Positions 1-8,875 of a stretch of DNA of 64,000 bases are shown in pieces. Positions within the stretch are counted from its first letter, which is position 1. Each line of letters opens with the position of its first letter. The notes under the pieces are model-generated. The model did not search any database. It saw nothing but the letters and a program-made list of their open reading frames with translations, and was not told where the DNA came from. A program made the translations under genes and the position numbers. The stretch is from Planctomycetota bacterium. GTDB lineage: Bacteria; Planctomycetota; Phycisphaerae; Phycisphaerales; Phycisphaeraceae. The stretch covers positions 186,001-250,000 of the forward strand of contig CP066225.1 in the NCBI GenBank assembly GCA_016350165.1, written 5' to 3'.

Positions 1-1103
1 TGAGCCATTGCCCACTCAATTTCATGCCCTTCACTCACCACCACATACCCGCTCAACTTCCCATCGCCAACTATATTTTCAACCCCTGCCCCCACACACC
101 CAACGCCAGCCCAAACTTTAACCCCCTCTTGCCCATATCGACGACTCATTTGCGTCACCCCCCAAACAACCTTCCCTTCAAGAGACTGGCCATCCATCTT
201 CCCCTCGCCCGTCAAAACCAAATCCACATCCTTAACGCGTTCAGCAAACCCAACCGCATCAAGAACCAGATCAATTCCAGATTGTAGTTCTCCACCTAAC
301 ATCGCCATCGCCCCACCGCCCAATCCACCCGCCGCACCAGCCCCTGCGATCATCCTCACATCCACACCCAAATCTCGTTTCATCACCTCCCCTAAATTCC
401 CCAGCCCCGTATCAAGCTCCTTCACCGTCGCCACATCCGCCCCCTTCTGTGGCCCATACACCATCGCTGCACCATTCAATCCGCACAAAACATTCTTAAC
501 ATCACAAGCAACATCCAATCTCACACCTCCAAGTACACCTCCCTCAGGCATCACCACTCGCCTCACCTCTCCCAATTTCTCACCACACATCACCCCCTCA
601 ATCTCTTCCCCACCTTCACCCAAAAACGCCACTCCAAGTGCCTGTGCCATACCACATCCCCCATCATTCGTCGCACTCCCCCCAATTCCCATCACAATAC
701 GTTTCACCCCTTGTTTCATAGCACATTCAATCAACTCACCCACACCATACGTCGTCGTCGTCATCGGATTACGCAACTCGCTCGGCACCAACCCAAGCCC
801 CGCCGCTTCAGCCATCTCAATCACTCCCACATCACCACACAACCCCCACTTCGCCTCAACCCTCTCCCCCAATGGCCCCGACACCTCATCAATCCTCACT
901 TCCCCACCCATCGCTGTCACCAACGCATCCACTGTCCCCTCACCACCATCAGCCACTGGACACAAATCCACCACTGCCTCAACTTTCTTCCACTCACAAG
1001 CTGCCTTCACCCCCCTTTCCATAGCCGCAGCAACATCCACCGCAGCAAGCGATTCCTTAAAACTGTCAGGCGACACCAAAACTCTCAATTTCCTATTTAC
1101 CAT
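1..1103 (-). CDS. glxK: Glycerate kinase, 3' end cut by window edge
   Basis: Glycerate kinase of the GlxK/GarK family phosphorylates D-glycerate (usually to 2-phosphoglycerate) with ATP, feeding glyoxylate or serine carbon into glycolysis in the cytoplasm. Translated on the minus strand from ATG at 1101-1103, the protein begins MVNRKLRVLVSPDSFKESL, the typical start of the family, followed by PVADGGEGT near residue 50, GIGGSATNDGG near residue 140, then VACDVKN and GPQKGAD, and near the C-terminal side LTGEGKMDGQSLEGK. All are family signatures. About 367 codons are present and the frame is open to the left edge, so only the last few residues are missing. It is divergent from tadA with an 84-bp gap. 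The coding strand is strongly G-rich. Family assignment is confident; which hydroxyl is phosphorylated is not shown by the sequence. Confidence 0.92.
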   Translation of the reverse strand, partial: MVNRKLRVLVSPDSFKESLAAVDVAAAMERGVKAACEWKKVEAVVDLCPVADGGEGTVDALVTAMGGEVRIDEVSGPLGERVEAKWGLCGDVGVIEMAEAAGLGLVPSELRNPMTTTTYGVGELIECAMKQGVKRIVMGIGGSATNDGGCGMAQALGVAFLGEGGEEIEGVMCGEKLGEVRRVVMPEGGVLGGVRLDVACDVKNVLCGLNGAAMVYGPQKGADVATVKELDTGLGNLGEVMKRDLGVDVRMIAGAGAAGGLGGGAMAMLGGELQSGIDLVLDAVGFAERVKDVDLVLTGEGKMDGQSLEGKVVWGVTQMSRRYGQEGVKVWAGVGCVGAGVENIVGDGKLSGYVVVSEGHEIEWAMA

Positions 1104-1187
1104 ACACACATCATAATCTCACCCACCTCACCCCGAAATCCCTATCTCCAATTCCACACCCACCCTCAACCTCTTACAATACACCTT

Positions 1188-1754
1188 ATGAGTAACGCAG
1201 ACCCAACAACCACATCCCCCGAGCAGGCCGCCCACGACGTCGCCATGATGCGTCTCGCCCTCGATCAAGCTCAACTCGCAGCCGACCTCAGCGAAGTCCC
1301 AATCGGTGCCATTATCTACAAGCAAGACCCCACCGACCCATTCAATCCCAACAAAACCAAAATCCTCGCGCAAGCTCACAACCTGCGTGAATCCACTGCC
1401 GACCCCACTGCCCACGCCGAAATCCTTGCACTTAAGCAAGCTGCTCAAACCCTTCACACCTGGCGTCTTGATGACTGTGGCCTCGCCGTCACCTTAGAAC
1501 CTTGCCCCATGTGTGCAGGCGCCCTCATCAATGCGCGATTAGGCCACTGCATCTACTCACTCTCCGACCCCAAAATGGGCTGCGTCGACACCCTCTACTC
1601 ACTCCTCTCAGATACCCGCTTCAACCATCGCCTCCCCTCACGCAACGGCATCCTCGAAACCGACTGCCTCGCACTCCTCCAATCCTTCTTCAAAGCCCGT
1701 CGCAATAAAAACAACCGCCCACCCAAGCCCAAATACAATCCCACCAACGACTAA
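1188..1754 (+). CDS. tadA: tRNA-specific adenosine deaminase TadA
   Basis: TadA deaminates A34 to inosine in the tRNA-Arg(ACG) wobble position; the zinc enzyme is usually essential. The 188-residue protein from ATG 1188 has the cytidine-deaminase-fold zinc site: HAE at residues 76-78 (His ligand and catalytic Glu) and PCPMC at about 105-109 (two Cys ligands). The family context EVPIGAI near residue 36 and the final FF helix (LLQSFFKARR) fit TadA rather than cytosine or guanine deaminase. The open frame extends upstream to 711, but that part overlaps glxK on the other strand and has no deaminase similarity, so the start at 1188 is chosen. Length is slightly above the usual 150-170 because of an N-terminal extension and a basic C-terminal tail. 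Monocistronic. Confidence 0.93.
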   Translation: MSNADPTTTSPEQAAHDVAMMRLALDQAQLAADLSEVPIGAIIYKQDPTDPFNPNKTKILAQAHNLRESTADPTAHAEILALKQAAQTLHTWRLDDCGLAVTLEPCPMCAGALINARLGHCIYSLSDPKMGCVDTLYSLLSDTRFNHRLPSRNGILETDCLALLQSFFKARRNKNNRPPKPKYNPTND

Positions 1755-2011
1755 CACATCACCCCCTCTCAAATCATCCTTCCCTATACAACTTTTCAGA
1801 ACTTTTATAACTTATACTTGTTTTATATAGCTGATTTGCTATATTTAAATGATCAAGTGTATCTCACACGCGCTTCGCAAACAGGACGAGAGAAAGACAC
1901 ACCACCACACATCCCTCTCCCCCTCCACCACTCTCCTGCTATGCAAAGCCATTGTTTTTGTGTATTCACAATGCGCCTACCTGCCGCATAGCCCTATTCA
2001 TGGAGCGAAAC

Positions 2012-4624
2012 ATGCTTCAATTGACATCCAAATCTATTCATCAAAACCAACACAACACACACTCTTGGCGTAAAGCAACTTCCGCACTCGCCCTCAGCGT
2101 CACAGCCTTTGCCCCTGTCACACTCTCATACGCCGCTGACAAGCCTGCTCCCAACGTTGTCGTCTTTTTCGCTGACGACATGGGCATCGGCGACACCTCC
2201 GCCTACCAAGACCTCACAGGCAATGCCAACAAAGATCAAATTCATACCCCCAACATGCAGCGTCTAGCCGATCGCGGCATTCGCTTCACCGACGCCCACA
2301 CCGCCGAAGCAGTCAGCGCACCTTCACGTCTCTCCCTCCTGCAAGGCGTATACTCCTTCAGAACACCCAACCGCATCGGCGCAACATCCACACGCAAACA
2401 ATCCATGTTCTATGGCGAGCGACAAACCTTGGCCTCAATGCTCAAACGTGGCGGCTACGGAACCTACGGCGTCGGTAAATGGCACGTCGGTATGCAAATG
2501 GAAGAAGGGGGCGAAGGCAAAGTCTATGAAGGCCCTGTACAAGCAGGTTTTGATCACTTCACAGGCACACCCAACAACTTCGGCCACACAAATGACTGGG
2601 CAGGCATTCTCAAAGACAACAAAGTCATGCGCTACGACGCCAACGGCAACCTCGTCAACATGGACGACCCCAACGCCGTTGAATGGACCGACGAAGACCC
2701 ACAAAACTCAAGCGATCCGTTCAACTCCATAGCCAAAATACAACAAACAAACCTCGATGCAGCACAAGAATATCTCTCAGATCACGTCACAAACAAAGCC
2801 GACAATCCATTCTTTCTCTACTACGCATCACCCGCCAATCACCGTCCATATATCCACGGCGGCGAACTCGACGGCGTCCCCGTTGACGGCCGCAACATGA
2901 ACGGCGAACGCATCCTCGGCGAACTAGATCCAAACACCAACACACCAACAGGCATCTACGCCGACGCATACCAATCCAAACACGACAAGAAACAATGGGC
3001 AGAAGAACTCACCATCGAAAACGGGGTCGTCAAAGACACCAGCATCTCTCAACGTGCTGACATGGTCTACGAAAACGACATCATCATGGGCAAGCTCCTT
3101 GACTATCTCGAAAACACCGATGACCCTCGCAACCCCGGCCACAAACTCATCGACAACACACTCGTCGTCTTCACCTCAGATAACGGCTCCGCTGTAGACA
3201 CAGAACCTATGGTCGGCTCACTCCCCGATGCCAACGGTGAAACCTCACCGCTCTCAGGCAGAAAACACTCCGAACTCGAAGGCGGCACACGTGTTCCATT
3301 CATCGCAGCATGGGGTGACAACTTTAGCTCAGGTGAAACATCCGATGAACTCTTCGGCACAACAGATATGTACGCAACCATCGCTTCCGCTGCAGGCGTT
3401 GAACTCAACGACACCGAAGCCGTTGACTCAGAAAACGTACTCGGCTACTTCACAGGCAACGCCGAAGACGGCACACGCACAAAAGGCCTTCTATACAAGG
3501 ACGATGGCAACATCATCATCCGCCGCGGCAATCTCAAGCTCATCGCCACCGACCCTGATTACGTCAAATCAAACAAAGATAAATACAATCCTGAAATCGA
3601 CTTTGCTGACCTTGAAGTCATCGGCGTCTACGACCTCGATAACGACATCGACGAATCCAATAATCTCATGAGTACAGGCTCCGCTACGCAACAAGCCCTC
3701 TATGCCGACATGCTTCAAACACTCGAAACATACGTCGCGCAAGGCTACACACGCAACGGCGCCATCCCAATGTCCAACGGCGCAAATTTCGTCGGCGGCA
3801 ACCTCCTCGACACAAACAACTGGTTCTCACACTTCAATGAAAGTGGTGGCAACCTTCCAATCCTCACCAAAGATGCACCCAACTTCATCTTTAAAGACGG
3901 CATCGTCGACATCGATGCTATCACCATCGAAACAAGCAAGTTCGAAGACAAGGCAGTCAAGAACGCATGGTTCATCCAACGCAACGGTACAATTACCTTC
4001 GACAACGATGACAACGTCTCCGATTCATTCTTCAACGTGAAGTATCAACTCGAAGGCGGCACCATCAACCACAACGAGTCACGCCTTCTCCTCAACGACA
4101 ACTCAGAATTTATCCTCGATGGTGGCTACCTTTACATGCCCGAACAATCACTGCGTCTTCGCAGAGATTCAAACAAATTCCTCATTCTCTCAGGTGTTGC
4201 AGAAGCTTCAGACCTTTGGCTTTCTTACGGTGATAACCACGGCGGCACCGGCTCTAAAGTCGTTGAATTCGGCATCGGCGACGGCGTCCTCATCCTCACT
4301 GGCAGTGAAGATATCATCCACATCGATGCTGACCTCGACCCAACCAACGACTTCATCAACTTCGTCGCCGGTTCCAACGGCAAACTCATCTCTAAACTCA
4401 CTGCCCAAGATTTTCTCGAACTCTTCCAATCAAACCACCTGCGTTTCGATGGCATGTACGACGACCAACTCACAGGTGAATTCTCAGACTATTTCAATGT
4501 CGAATACATCGACGATGGCTTCACCGTCCTCTCAATCACCGCACTCCCAGAACCAACCACACTCGCATTCACAATCCCAACCCTCGCTATCACAACACTC
4601 AAACGCACACGAAAAAACGACTAA
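2012..4624 (+). CDS. Secreted sulfatase with PEP-CTERM-like C-terminus
   Basis: Type I sulfatase, expected to hydrolyse sulfate esters, probably of a polysaccharide, outside the cytoplasm. ATG 2012 has GGAGCG about 7 bases upstream; two upstream in-frame starts (1952, 2000) lack this. The 870-residue protein has a signal peptide (residues ~1-42, ending SYAAD), metal-binding ADD near 54-56, and the S-x-P-x-R motif SAPSR at 102-106. Serine in place of cysteine predicts maturation to formylglycine by an anaerobic sulfatase-maturating radical SAM enzyme; none is in this window. A VFTSDNG motif and a KHSELEGGTRVPF segment complete the domain. After about residue 590 comes a long repetitive, Asn/Gly/Asp-rich beta-type region, then LPEP (845-848), a hydrophobic stretch and KRTRKND: a PEP-CTERM-like sorting signal processed by an exosortase. 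Substrate unknown. Confidence 0.9.
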   Translation: MLQLTSKSIHQNQHNTHSWRKATSALALSVTAFAPVTLSYAADKPAPNVVVFFADDMGIGDTSAYQDLTGNANKDQIHTPNMQRLADRGIRFTDAHTAEAVSAPSRLSLLQGVYSFRTPNRIGATSTRKQSMFYGERQTLASMLKRGGYGTYGVGKWHVGMQMEEGGEGKVYEGPVQAGFDHFTGTPNNFGHTNDWAGILKDNKVMRYDANGNLVNMDDPNAVEWTDEDPQNSSDPFNSIAKIQQTNLDAAQEYLSDHVTNKADNPFFLYYASPANHRPYIHGGELDGVPVDGRNMNGERILGELDPNTNTPTGIYADAYQSKHDKKQWAEELTIENGVVKDTSISQRADMVYENDIIMGKLLDYLENTDDPRNPGHKLIDNTLVVFTSDNGSAVDTEPMVGSLPDANGETSPLSGRKHSELEGGTRVPFIAAWGDNFSSGETSDELFGTTDMYATIASAAGVELNDTEAVDSENVLGYFTGNAEDGTRTKGLLYKDDGNIIIRRGNLKLIATDPDYVKSNKDKYNPEIDFADLEVIGVYDLDNDIDESNNLMSTGSATQQALYADMLQTLETYVAQGYTRNGAIPMSNGANFVGGNLLDTNNWFSHFNESGGNLPILTKDAPNFIFKDGIVDIDAITIETSKFEDKAVKNAWFIQRNGTITFDNDDNVSDSFFNVKYQLEGGTINHNESRLLLNDNSEFILDGGYLYMPEQSLRLRRDSNKFLILSGVAEASDLWLSYGDNHGGTGSKVVEFGIGDGVLILTGSEDIIHIDADLDPTNDFINFVAGSNGKLISKLTAQDFLELFQSNHLRFDGMYDDQLTGEFSDYFNVEYIDDGFTVLSITALPEPTTLAFTIPTLAITTLKRTRKND

Positions 4625-4656
4625 CCATCAATTAGACAAAGCCTTTTCCATATATC

Positions 4657-4689
4657 ACGAGCGGCAGTGCGTTACTGTCGCTCGTTTTT
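4657..4689 (+). terminator. Rho-independent terminator of the sulfatase gene
   Basis: A 12-bp stem (ACGAGCGGCAGT with ACTGTCGCTCGT, one G-U pair) around a GCGTT loop is followed by TTTT, 32 bp after the sulfatase stop codon. Confidence 0.9.
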
Positions 4690-4690
4690 A

Positions 4691-5221
4691 TCAAAATTCA
4701 TTTAATAACTCGTAAAAACCTAAAGAAATATTTCCAAAACAGAACGCAAAAAGAAGAACATATCCAACTTCAATAAACCCAAATACGTCGATTCCGCACC
4801 ACACGATTCTTCTACCATAACGCTTCAATCGCCATCGCATAACGATCAAAGAAAAAATACATGCCCACATCAACATTAAAAACTCCAACATCGGCTGCAT
4901 CCATATCCCCAGCCCTTCAGGATACCAATAACCACGATGCCTCATTATATTTCGACCTATCTTTAACCCCACACCTTGCCACCAAGCCACAAAGTTATAT
5001 TGAATTTGAGTCAAGCTAAAATATATCCAATACATCAATCCCAAATACAAAACACTCAAAAACACAACGACATGCCAACTCTTTTTCTTGTATTCTCTCC
5101 GCCACGTCATCTCATCTTCAGGATCAAATTCCCGCCCACATTCCGGACACTCTCTATGCGCCAAATAGTCTAATCGATATCTACAATCCAAACAGAATTT
5201 TGCCGCCGATTCTTCACTCAT
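4691..5221 (-). CDS. Zinc-ribbon membrane protein, unknown function
   Basis: Unrecognised 176-residue protein. It begins with a two-CxxC zinc ribbon (CLDCRYRLD and CPECGREFD, residues ~10-32), then an acidic/basic linker and about three hydrophobic segments (roughly residues 49-70, 110-128, 143-165). This zinc ribbon plus transmembrane architecture recurs in planctomycete genomes, and a much larger relative in architecture lies at 26625-28538. The frame ends at the sulfatase terminator, so the two genes are convergent. Function is not inferable; the topology suggests a small membrane protein with a cytoplasmic ribbon. The overlapping plus-strand frame at 4976-5173 is considered a shadow. Confidence 0.75.
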   Translation of the reverse strand: MSEESAAKFCLDCRYRLDYLAHRECPECGREFDPEDEMTWRREYKKKSWHVVVFLSVLYLGLMYWIYFSLTQIQYNFVAWWQGVGLKIGRNIMRHRGYWYPEGLGIWMQPMLEFLMLMWACIFSLIVMRWRLKRYGRRIVWCGIDVFGFIEVGYVLLFAFCFGNISLGFYELLNEF

Positions 5222-5322
5222 ATCATCATTCTACAATCTACGTTCACACCATCCACATAAACTTCAATCTCATATTCACTGGCTATCTCAATCACCATCC
5301 AGTACATTAACATCCAACGACC

Positions 5323-5547
5323 ATGACCAAACAAACCTTCATCTTCCTTTCTCTCATCGCCATTCTCTTTTGTCTCTTTGCAACCACCCTCTTCCACACC
5401 TTTATCACTCATCACCTCAACCCACTTCATCACGACCCCATCGGCGCCCTTATCGCCAACTACACCATCACCACAATCTTCTGCCTCCTTCTGATCGCCA
5501 TAACATTCTCAACTCTCTTCAACTTCTACAAAAAGCCAAACCAGTAA
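5323..5547 (+). CDS. Small hypothetical membrane protein
   Basis: A 74-residue frame that looks like a two-helix membrane protein: hydrophobic residues ~6-26 (FIFLSLIAILFCLFATTLF) and ~46-66, short polar loop with His residues, basic end FYKKPNQ. No clear ribosome-binding site precedes ATG 5323. The competing minus-strand frame 5218-5433 has poor protein character. No homology recognised; the call rests on hydrophobic patterning only and the frame could be fortuitous. Confidence 0.4.
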   Translation: MTKQTFIFLSLIAILFCLFATTLFHTFITHHLNPLHHDPIGALIANYTITTIFCLLLIAITFSTLFNFYKKPNQ

Positions 5548-5644
5548 CCCACTCATACAGCGCCTGATTGGACACCCCATCACCACAACCAAAACTTAAA
5601 ATCCAAGATCCGCGTGCCCTCACCCCTTATTCCCTCATTCAAAC

Positions 5645-5662
5645 CTACTGTTCAAACAGTAG
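5645..5662. repeat. Perfect 18-bp inverted repeat
   Basis: CTACTGTTCAAACAGTAG is a perfect inverted repeat (8-bp arms, 2-bp centre). There is no following T-run, so it is more like a protein-binding palindrome or small cruciform than a terminator. It lies just upstream of the dispersed repeat copy at 5696. Confidence 0.5.
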
Positions 5663-5695
5663 ACACCCCTCAAAATGCATGCAAACATTTTTATC

Positions 5696-5857
5696 TGCGC
5701 GCACAAACACGCATTTCGCCCTATTTATGCAGCATAAAACCAACCAAAACACGCCTTTTCTTAACCGTTTCTGATCGTTTTTACACCAAACCGCGCCGTT
5801 TCTGGCCATTCTTGACTAAGGGTAATTCATTAAAATGAAGAAAACGTGCGCACAAAA
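5696..5857 (+). repeat. Dispersed intergenic repeat, copy A
   Basis: Copy A of a repeat also present at 54477-54638 (same strand) and 26388-26547 (reverse). It opens with TGCGCGCACAAACACGC, contains ACCAAACCGCGCCGTTTCT (5785-5803), a CCATTCTTGACTAAGGG block (5806-5822), and closes with CGTGCGCACAAAA at 5845. Opening and closing motifs start 149 bp apart, exactly as in copy B, and CCAT lies 39 bp before the closing motif in all three copies. It occupies the gap between convergent genes (5323 frame and the MMPL transporter). No protein-coding signal was accepted here. Confidence 0.8.
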
Positions 5858-5911
5858 GCGACGAATCACTGCACAAAAGTGATCTCACCATATCACTCAC
5901 ATGAAATACAT

Positions 5912-8725
5912 TTACCCTTCTGCCCGACTCGCAACCTTCTCCGCCGTCCGTTTTTCACGGTGTCGCGTTCTCAATTCCAAACACGTCGGCAAGATCATCC
6001 AACAAGCCATTAACGTCATCCCAATCCCCAACATCATCACAAAACCAAGACCCGCCATCCCCTTATGCGACGACACCATCAATGATCCAAAACCGATCAT
6101 CGTGGTATAACTCGTTAATGACACACCTTTTCCAACACCGCCGCTCAATCCCAACGGCCGCGTATACCTGTCCTGCTTATAACGATGCAAAATATGCACA
6201 CCCGCATCAACCCCAATCCCGAACATCAAAGGCAACACAATAATGTTCGCAGGATTAATCTGAATCCCAACCAAATACAAAATACCAAACGTCAGCGCAA
6301 ACCCAACACACACAGGCAGTAAGCACAACGACGTATCTTTCAATGTCCTGAAATCTATCCATAACAGCGCAAAAACCAATACCAACGCAATCGCGCCCGC
6401 ATCCAGATACGACATCCAGATCAGCGCCCCCGACTCGTAAATCTGTACGATCACACCAGTTACATTTTCATCAACCCACCGCATCTCATAAATAAACGGC
6501 TTCAAAACCGCTTCACTCAACGGACCCGTATCTTCCTTCCCCCCCATAATCCCACCGCCAGAATCCTCCTCAACCACAGGTGTTTTCGGATAAATTTCAA
6601 TCGCATAAAGCTTGCTGCCATTGATAGTTGCGACATATGGATTGATAATCTCATCCGGTAAGTCTTCTTCTGTCAGTGGCGCATCACTCAACGTTTCATC
6701 TATCAACCCCGCTGTCGTCTTTTGCCACGTTTCATAATCCCCCTGCAACACCTTAAACCGTGCGTTTCGTTCATTCTCTGGAAGTTTATTAACTGTTGCC
6801 ATGAAATGAATTAACGCATCATTTAACTTCCCTGTTGATGACCGCAGCTCTTGCGGTATCGAATAACTCGCAGTCGTCAGCAGTGTCCGTAGCCCCGTCA
6901 TCTGTTCCATCAATCCCGGTCCATTATCTCCCCCTCGCCCCTCCTTAAATACTGCAGTTAAAGCAGGTTGCAGTTCTTCCTTCACTTCCATCAATTGCTT
7001 GATCTTCTGCTCATCATCCGGCGGCATCAACAGCGATATCCCACCTAAACTCGCAACCGTCGGCAACTTACGAAATTCTTCACTCCTTGCCCGCGCCTTT
7101 TCCAAACTATCAACAATGCTCACCCCAAAGTAGATCGATTGATCACCTTCCTCAGTGATCTTCCGCTGCCACTCAACCGAAGGCACATCCTCTGGCAAAA
7201 GCTCCAGCAAGTTGTAATCGAACTTCATCTGTGCAATTGCAAACCCTGCAGCTGCAGTGATTAACGCTGCAATACTCAAAGTCACAACCGGTTGCTTCAC
7301 GAACGGCATAATCCAGTGTTCTTTAAAGAAATCAATCACTCGCGTATCAATCGGCGTAATGTGCTTGTGCCGATATTTAACCAGCCGCAGCAATGATGGA
7401 TATACCGCAAACATCGCAATCAAACACAATATAATCCCCGCCGACGCGATCTGCCCCATCTCCGCGACACCCGCATAATCGGTAAACATCGTCGTCGCCA
7501 GCGCCGCTGCCGTCGTGATCGCACCTGTAACTAACCCAGGGCCAATGGTTTCGAACGTATTGGTAATCGACTGCGCAAACCCATCGATCGTATCCGGGTA
7601 GTCATGCCGCACGAGTTCAAAACGCGTCGTGATATGTATCCCAAAATCAATACCCAAACCAAGCAAAATGACAGTGAAGATGACACTAATCAACTGCAAG
7701 TGCCCGATCGTTAACGTGAGATACCCAAACGTCCACGAGATACCGATGCCAAGCGTTAAGAGCATTAAAAGCGGGGATTTTATGCTGTGAAATGATGTGA
7801 TCAGCAAACCAGCAATGAGGATTGATGCGACGATGGACGCTTTCATTGAATCGCGATTCGCTGCATCAGTTTCATCTGTTTCAACAACATCAATGCCGGT
7901 CAAACCCATTTCAATGTCGGGATGCTGCTGGCGCGCAAGTGCGAGTTCATTGCGGATTGACTTGATTGCTGTTTCATAAGGCGTGAGCGCGCCTTTTGAT
8001 TCCACTGGTGTGATGCGGATGATCATGAGACGCTGATTGCGCGTCATGAGGTATTCCCATTTGGGTAGAGCGCTTTCAGGAGTTGCAATAGCATACAGAT
8101 CAACCTGCTCTGTGGCTGGTGTTTCCATACGGGTTTTGAATGCAGTGATGAGGCCGGCGAAGGAATCTATTTGCTCGTTGAGCTGATCGCTATCTAACTC
8201 TTGATTAGACTGAGATTGTCGGATCTGCTTGACGACGTTGTTCACGAGGACTGCGGGGGTTTGGCTGTTTAGGAGAACGCGAGATCGTTTGATTTCACCC
8301 AGCTTGTTTTCGAATTCATTGGGTGGAAGGAGGCGGATGGTGTGTGGGCTGACTTCAGTTGGATCGAAACCCCATACTGCGTTAGAGACAAATGCGAGTT
8401 TGTTTAGTTTTGGGCCAAGCGCATCGACGAGTTTTTTTGAACGTCTTAGTTTGTCACGATCGGGCAGATTGTTAGTCCACGTGTCGATGGCGATGATGAA
8501 ATCCGCGTTACCGGGAAAGTTCTTTTGCCAAAGAATGAAGTTTTGATTCCAAGAAAGCTTTTCAGAAATCAAGTCATTTCGATTGGGTTTAAAGGTGAGG
8601 GTGTTGAGCGTGTAGCCGATGCAAATGAATGCGATAATGAATGACGCGATTAGTATCCACCATGGGTGTCGACTGACCAGGCGGGACCAGTGTGTTAAGA
8701 TCCGGTGACGAAAACGTTCGAGCAT
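5912..8725 (-). CDS. MMPL/RND-family transporter (HpnN-like)
   Basis: Inner-membrane RND-superfamily exporter of the MMPL type, 937 residues, with the usual duplicated layout: TM1 (~22-41), a large periplasmic domain (~45-275), a block of five helices (~283-440), another TM (~470-490), a second periplasmic domain, and a final helix block (~770-915). The sterol-sensing-like helices carry LGLGIDFGIH in the first half and LMFGIGVDAGVH in the second, the Asp residues expected for proton relay. It most resembles hopanoid-associated HpnN-type lipid transporters, but no hopanoid gene is nearby, so the substrate is unknown. Strand composition flips inside the gene at about 7.8 kb (+ strand C-rich before, G-rich after) although the frame is intact. 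It is followed upstream by recG on the same strand with a 150-bp gap. Confidence 0.88.
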   Translation of the reverse strand: MLERFRHRILTHWSRLVSRHPWWILIASFIIAFICIGYTLNTLTFKPNRNDLISEKLSWNQNFILWQKNFPGNADFIIAIDTWTNNLPDRDKLRRSKKLVDALGPKLNKLAFVSNAVWGFDPTEVSPHTIRLLPPNEFENKLGEIKRSRVLLNSQTPAVLVNNVVKQIRQSQSNQELDSDQLNEQIDSFAGLITAFKTRMETPATEQVDLYAIATPESALPKWEYLMTRNQRLMIIRITPVESKGALTPYETAIKSIRNELALARQQHPDIEMGLTGIDVVETDETDAANRDSMKASIVASILIAGLLITSFHSIKSPLLMLLTLGIGISWTFGYLTLTIGHLQLISVIFTVILLGLGIDFGIHITTRFELVRHDYPDTIDGFAQSITNTFETIGPGLVTGAITTAAALATTMFTDYAGVAEMGQIASAGIILCLIAMFAVYPSLLRLVKYRHKHITPIDTRVIDFFKEHWIMPFVKQPVVTLSIAALITAAAGFAIAQMKFDYNLLELLPEDVPSVEWQRKITEEGDQSIYFGVSIVDSLEKARARSEEFRKLPTVASLGGISLLMPPDDEQKIKQLMEVKEELQPALTAVFKEGRGGDNGPGLMEQMTGLRTLLTTASYSIPQELRSSTGKLNDALIHFMATVNKLPENERNARFKVLQGDYETWQKTTAGLIDETLSDAPLTEEDLPDEIINPYVATINGSKLYAIEIYPKTPVVEEDSGGGIMGGKEDTGPLSEAVLKPFIYEMRWVDENVTGVIVQIYESGALIWMSYLDAGAIALVLVFALLWIDFRTLKDTSLCLLPVCVGFALTFGILYLVGIQINPANIIVLPLMFGIGVDAGVHILHRYKQDRYTRPLGLSGGVGKGVSLTSYTTMIGFGSLMVSSHKGMAGLGFVMMLGIGMTLMACWMILPTCLELRTRHREKRTAEKVASRAEG

Positions 8726-8875
8726 AATCTCAGTATCGTATGAATGAAGGCTTATTCTGGCAAAAAAGCGTAAAAAATTAAGTGTTTATGCTAGGTATGT
8801 TTGTTAATAAATTAGAGTGAGTTTGGGGAGGATCATGATGCGATTTGAAAGTCGAAATGCTCGGTTTTTATTGTT

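Noticed and set aside
711-1187. Long upstream extension of the tadA frame
   Set aside because: It overlaps glycerate kinase on the minus strand and has no deaminase similarity; the real start is ATG 1188.
5614-5838. 74-codon frame over repeat copy A
   Set aside because: The same DNA in copies B and C does not keep this reading frame open, so selection is on DNA or RNA, not protein.
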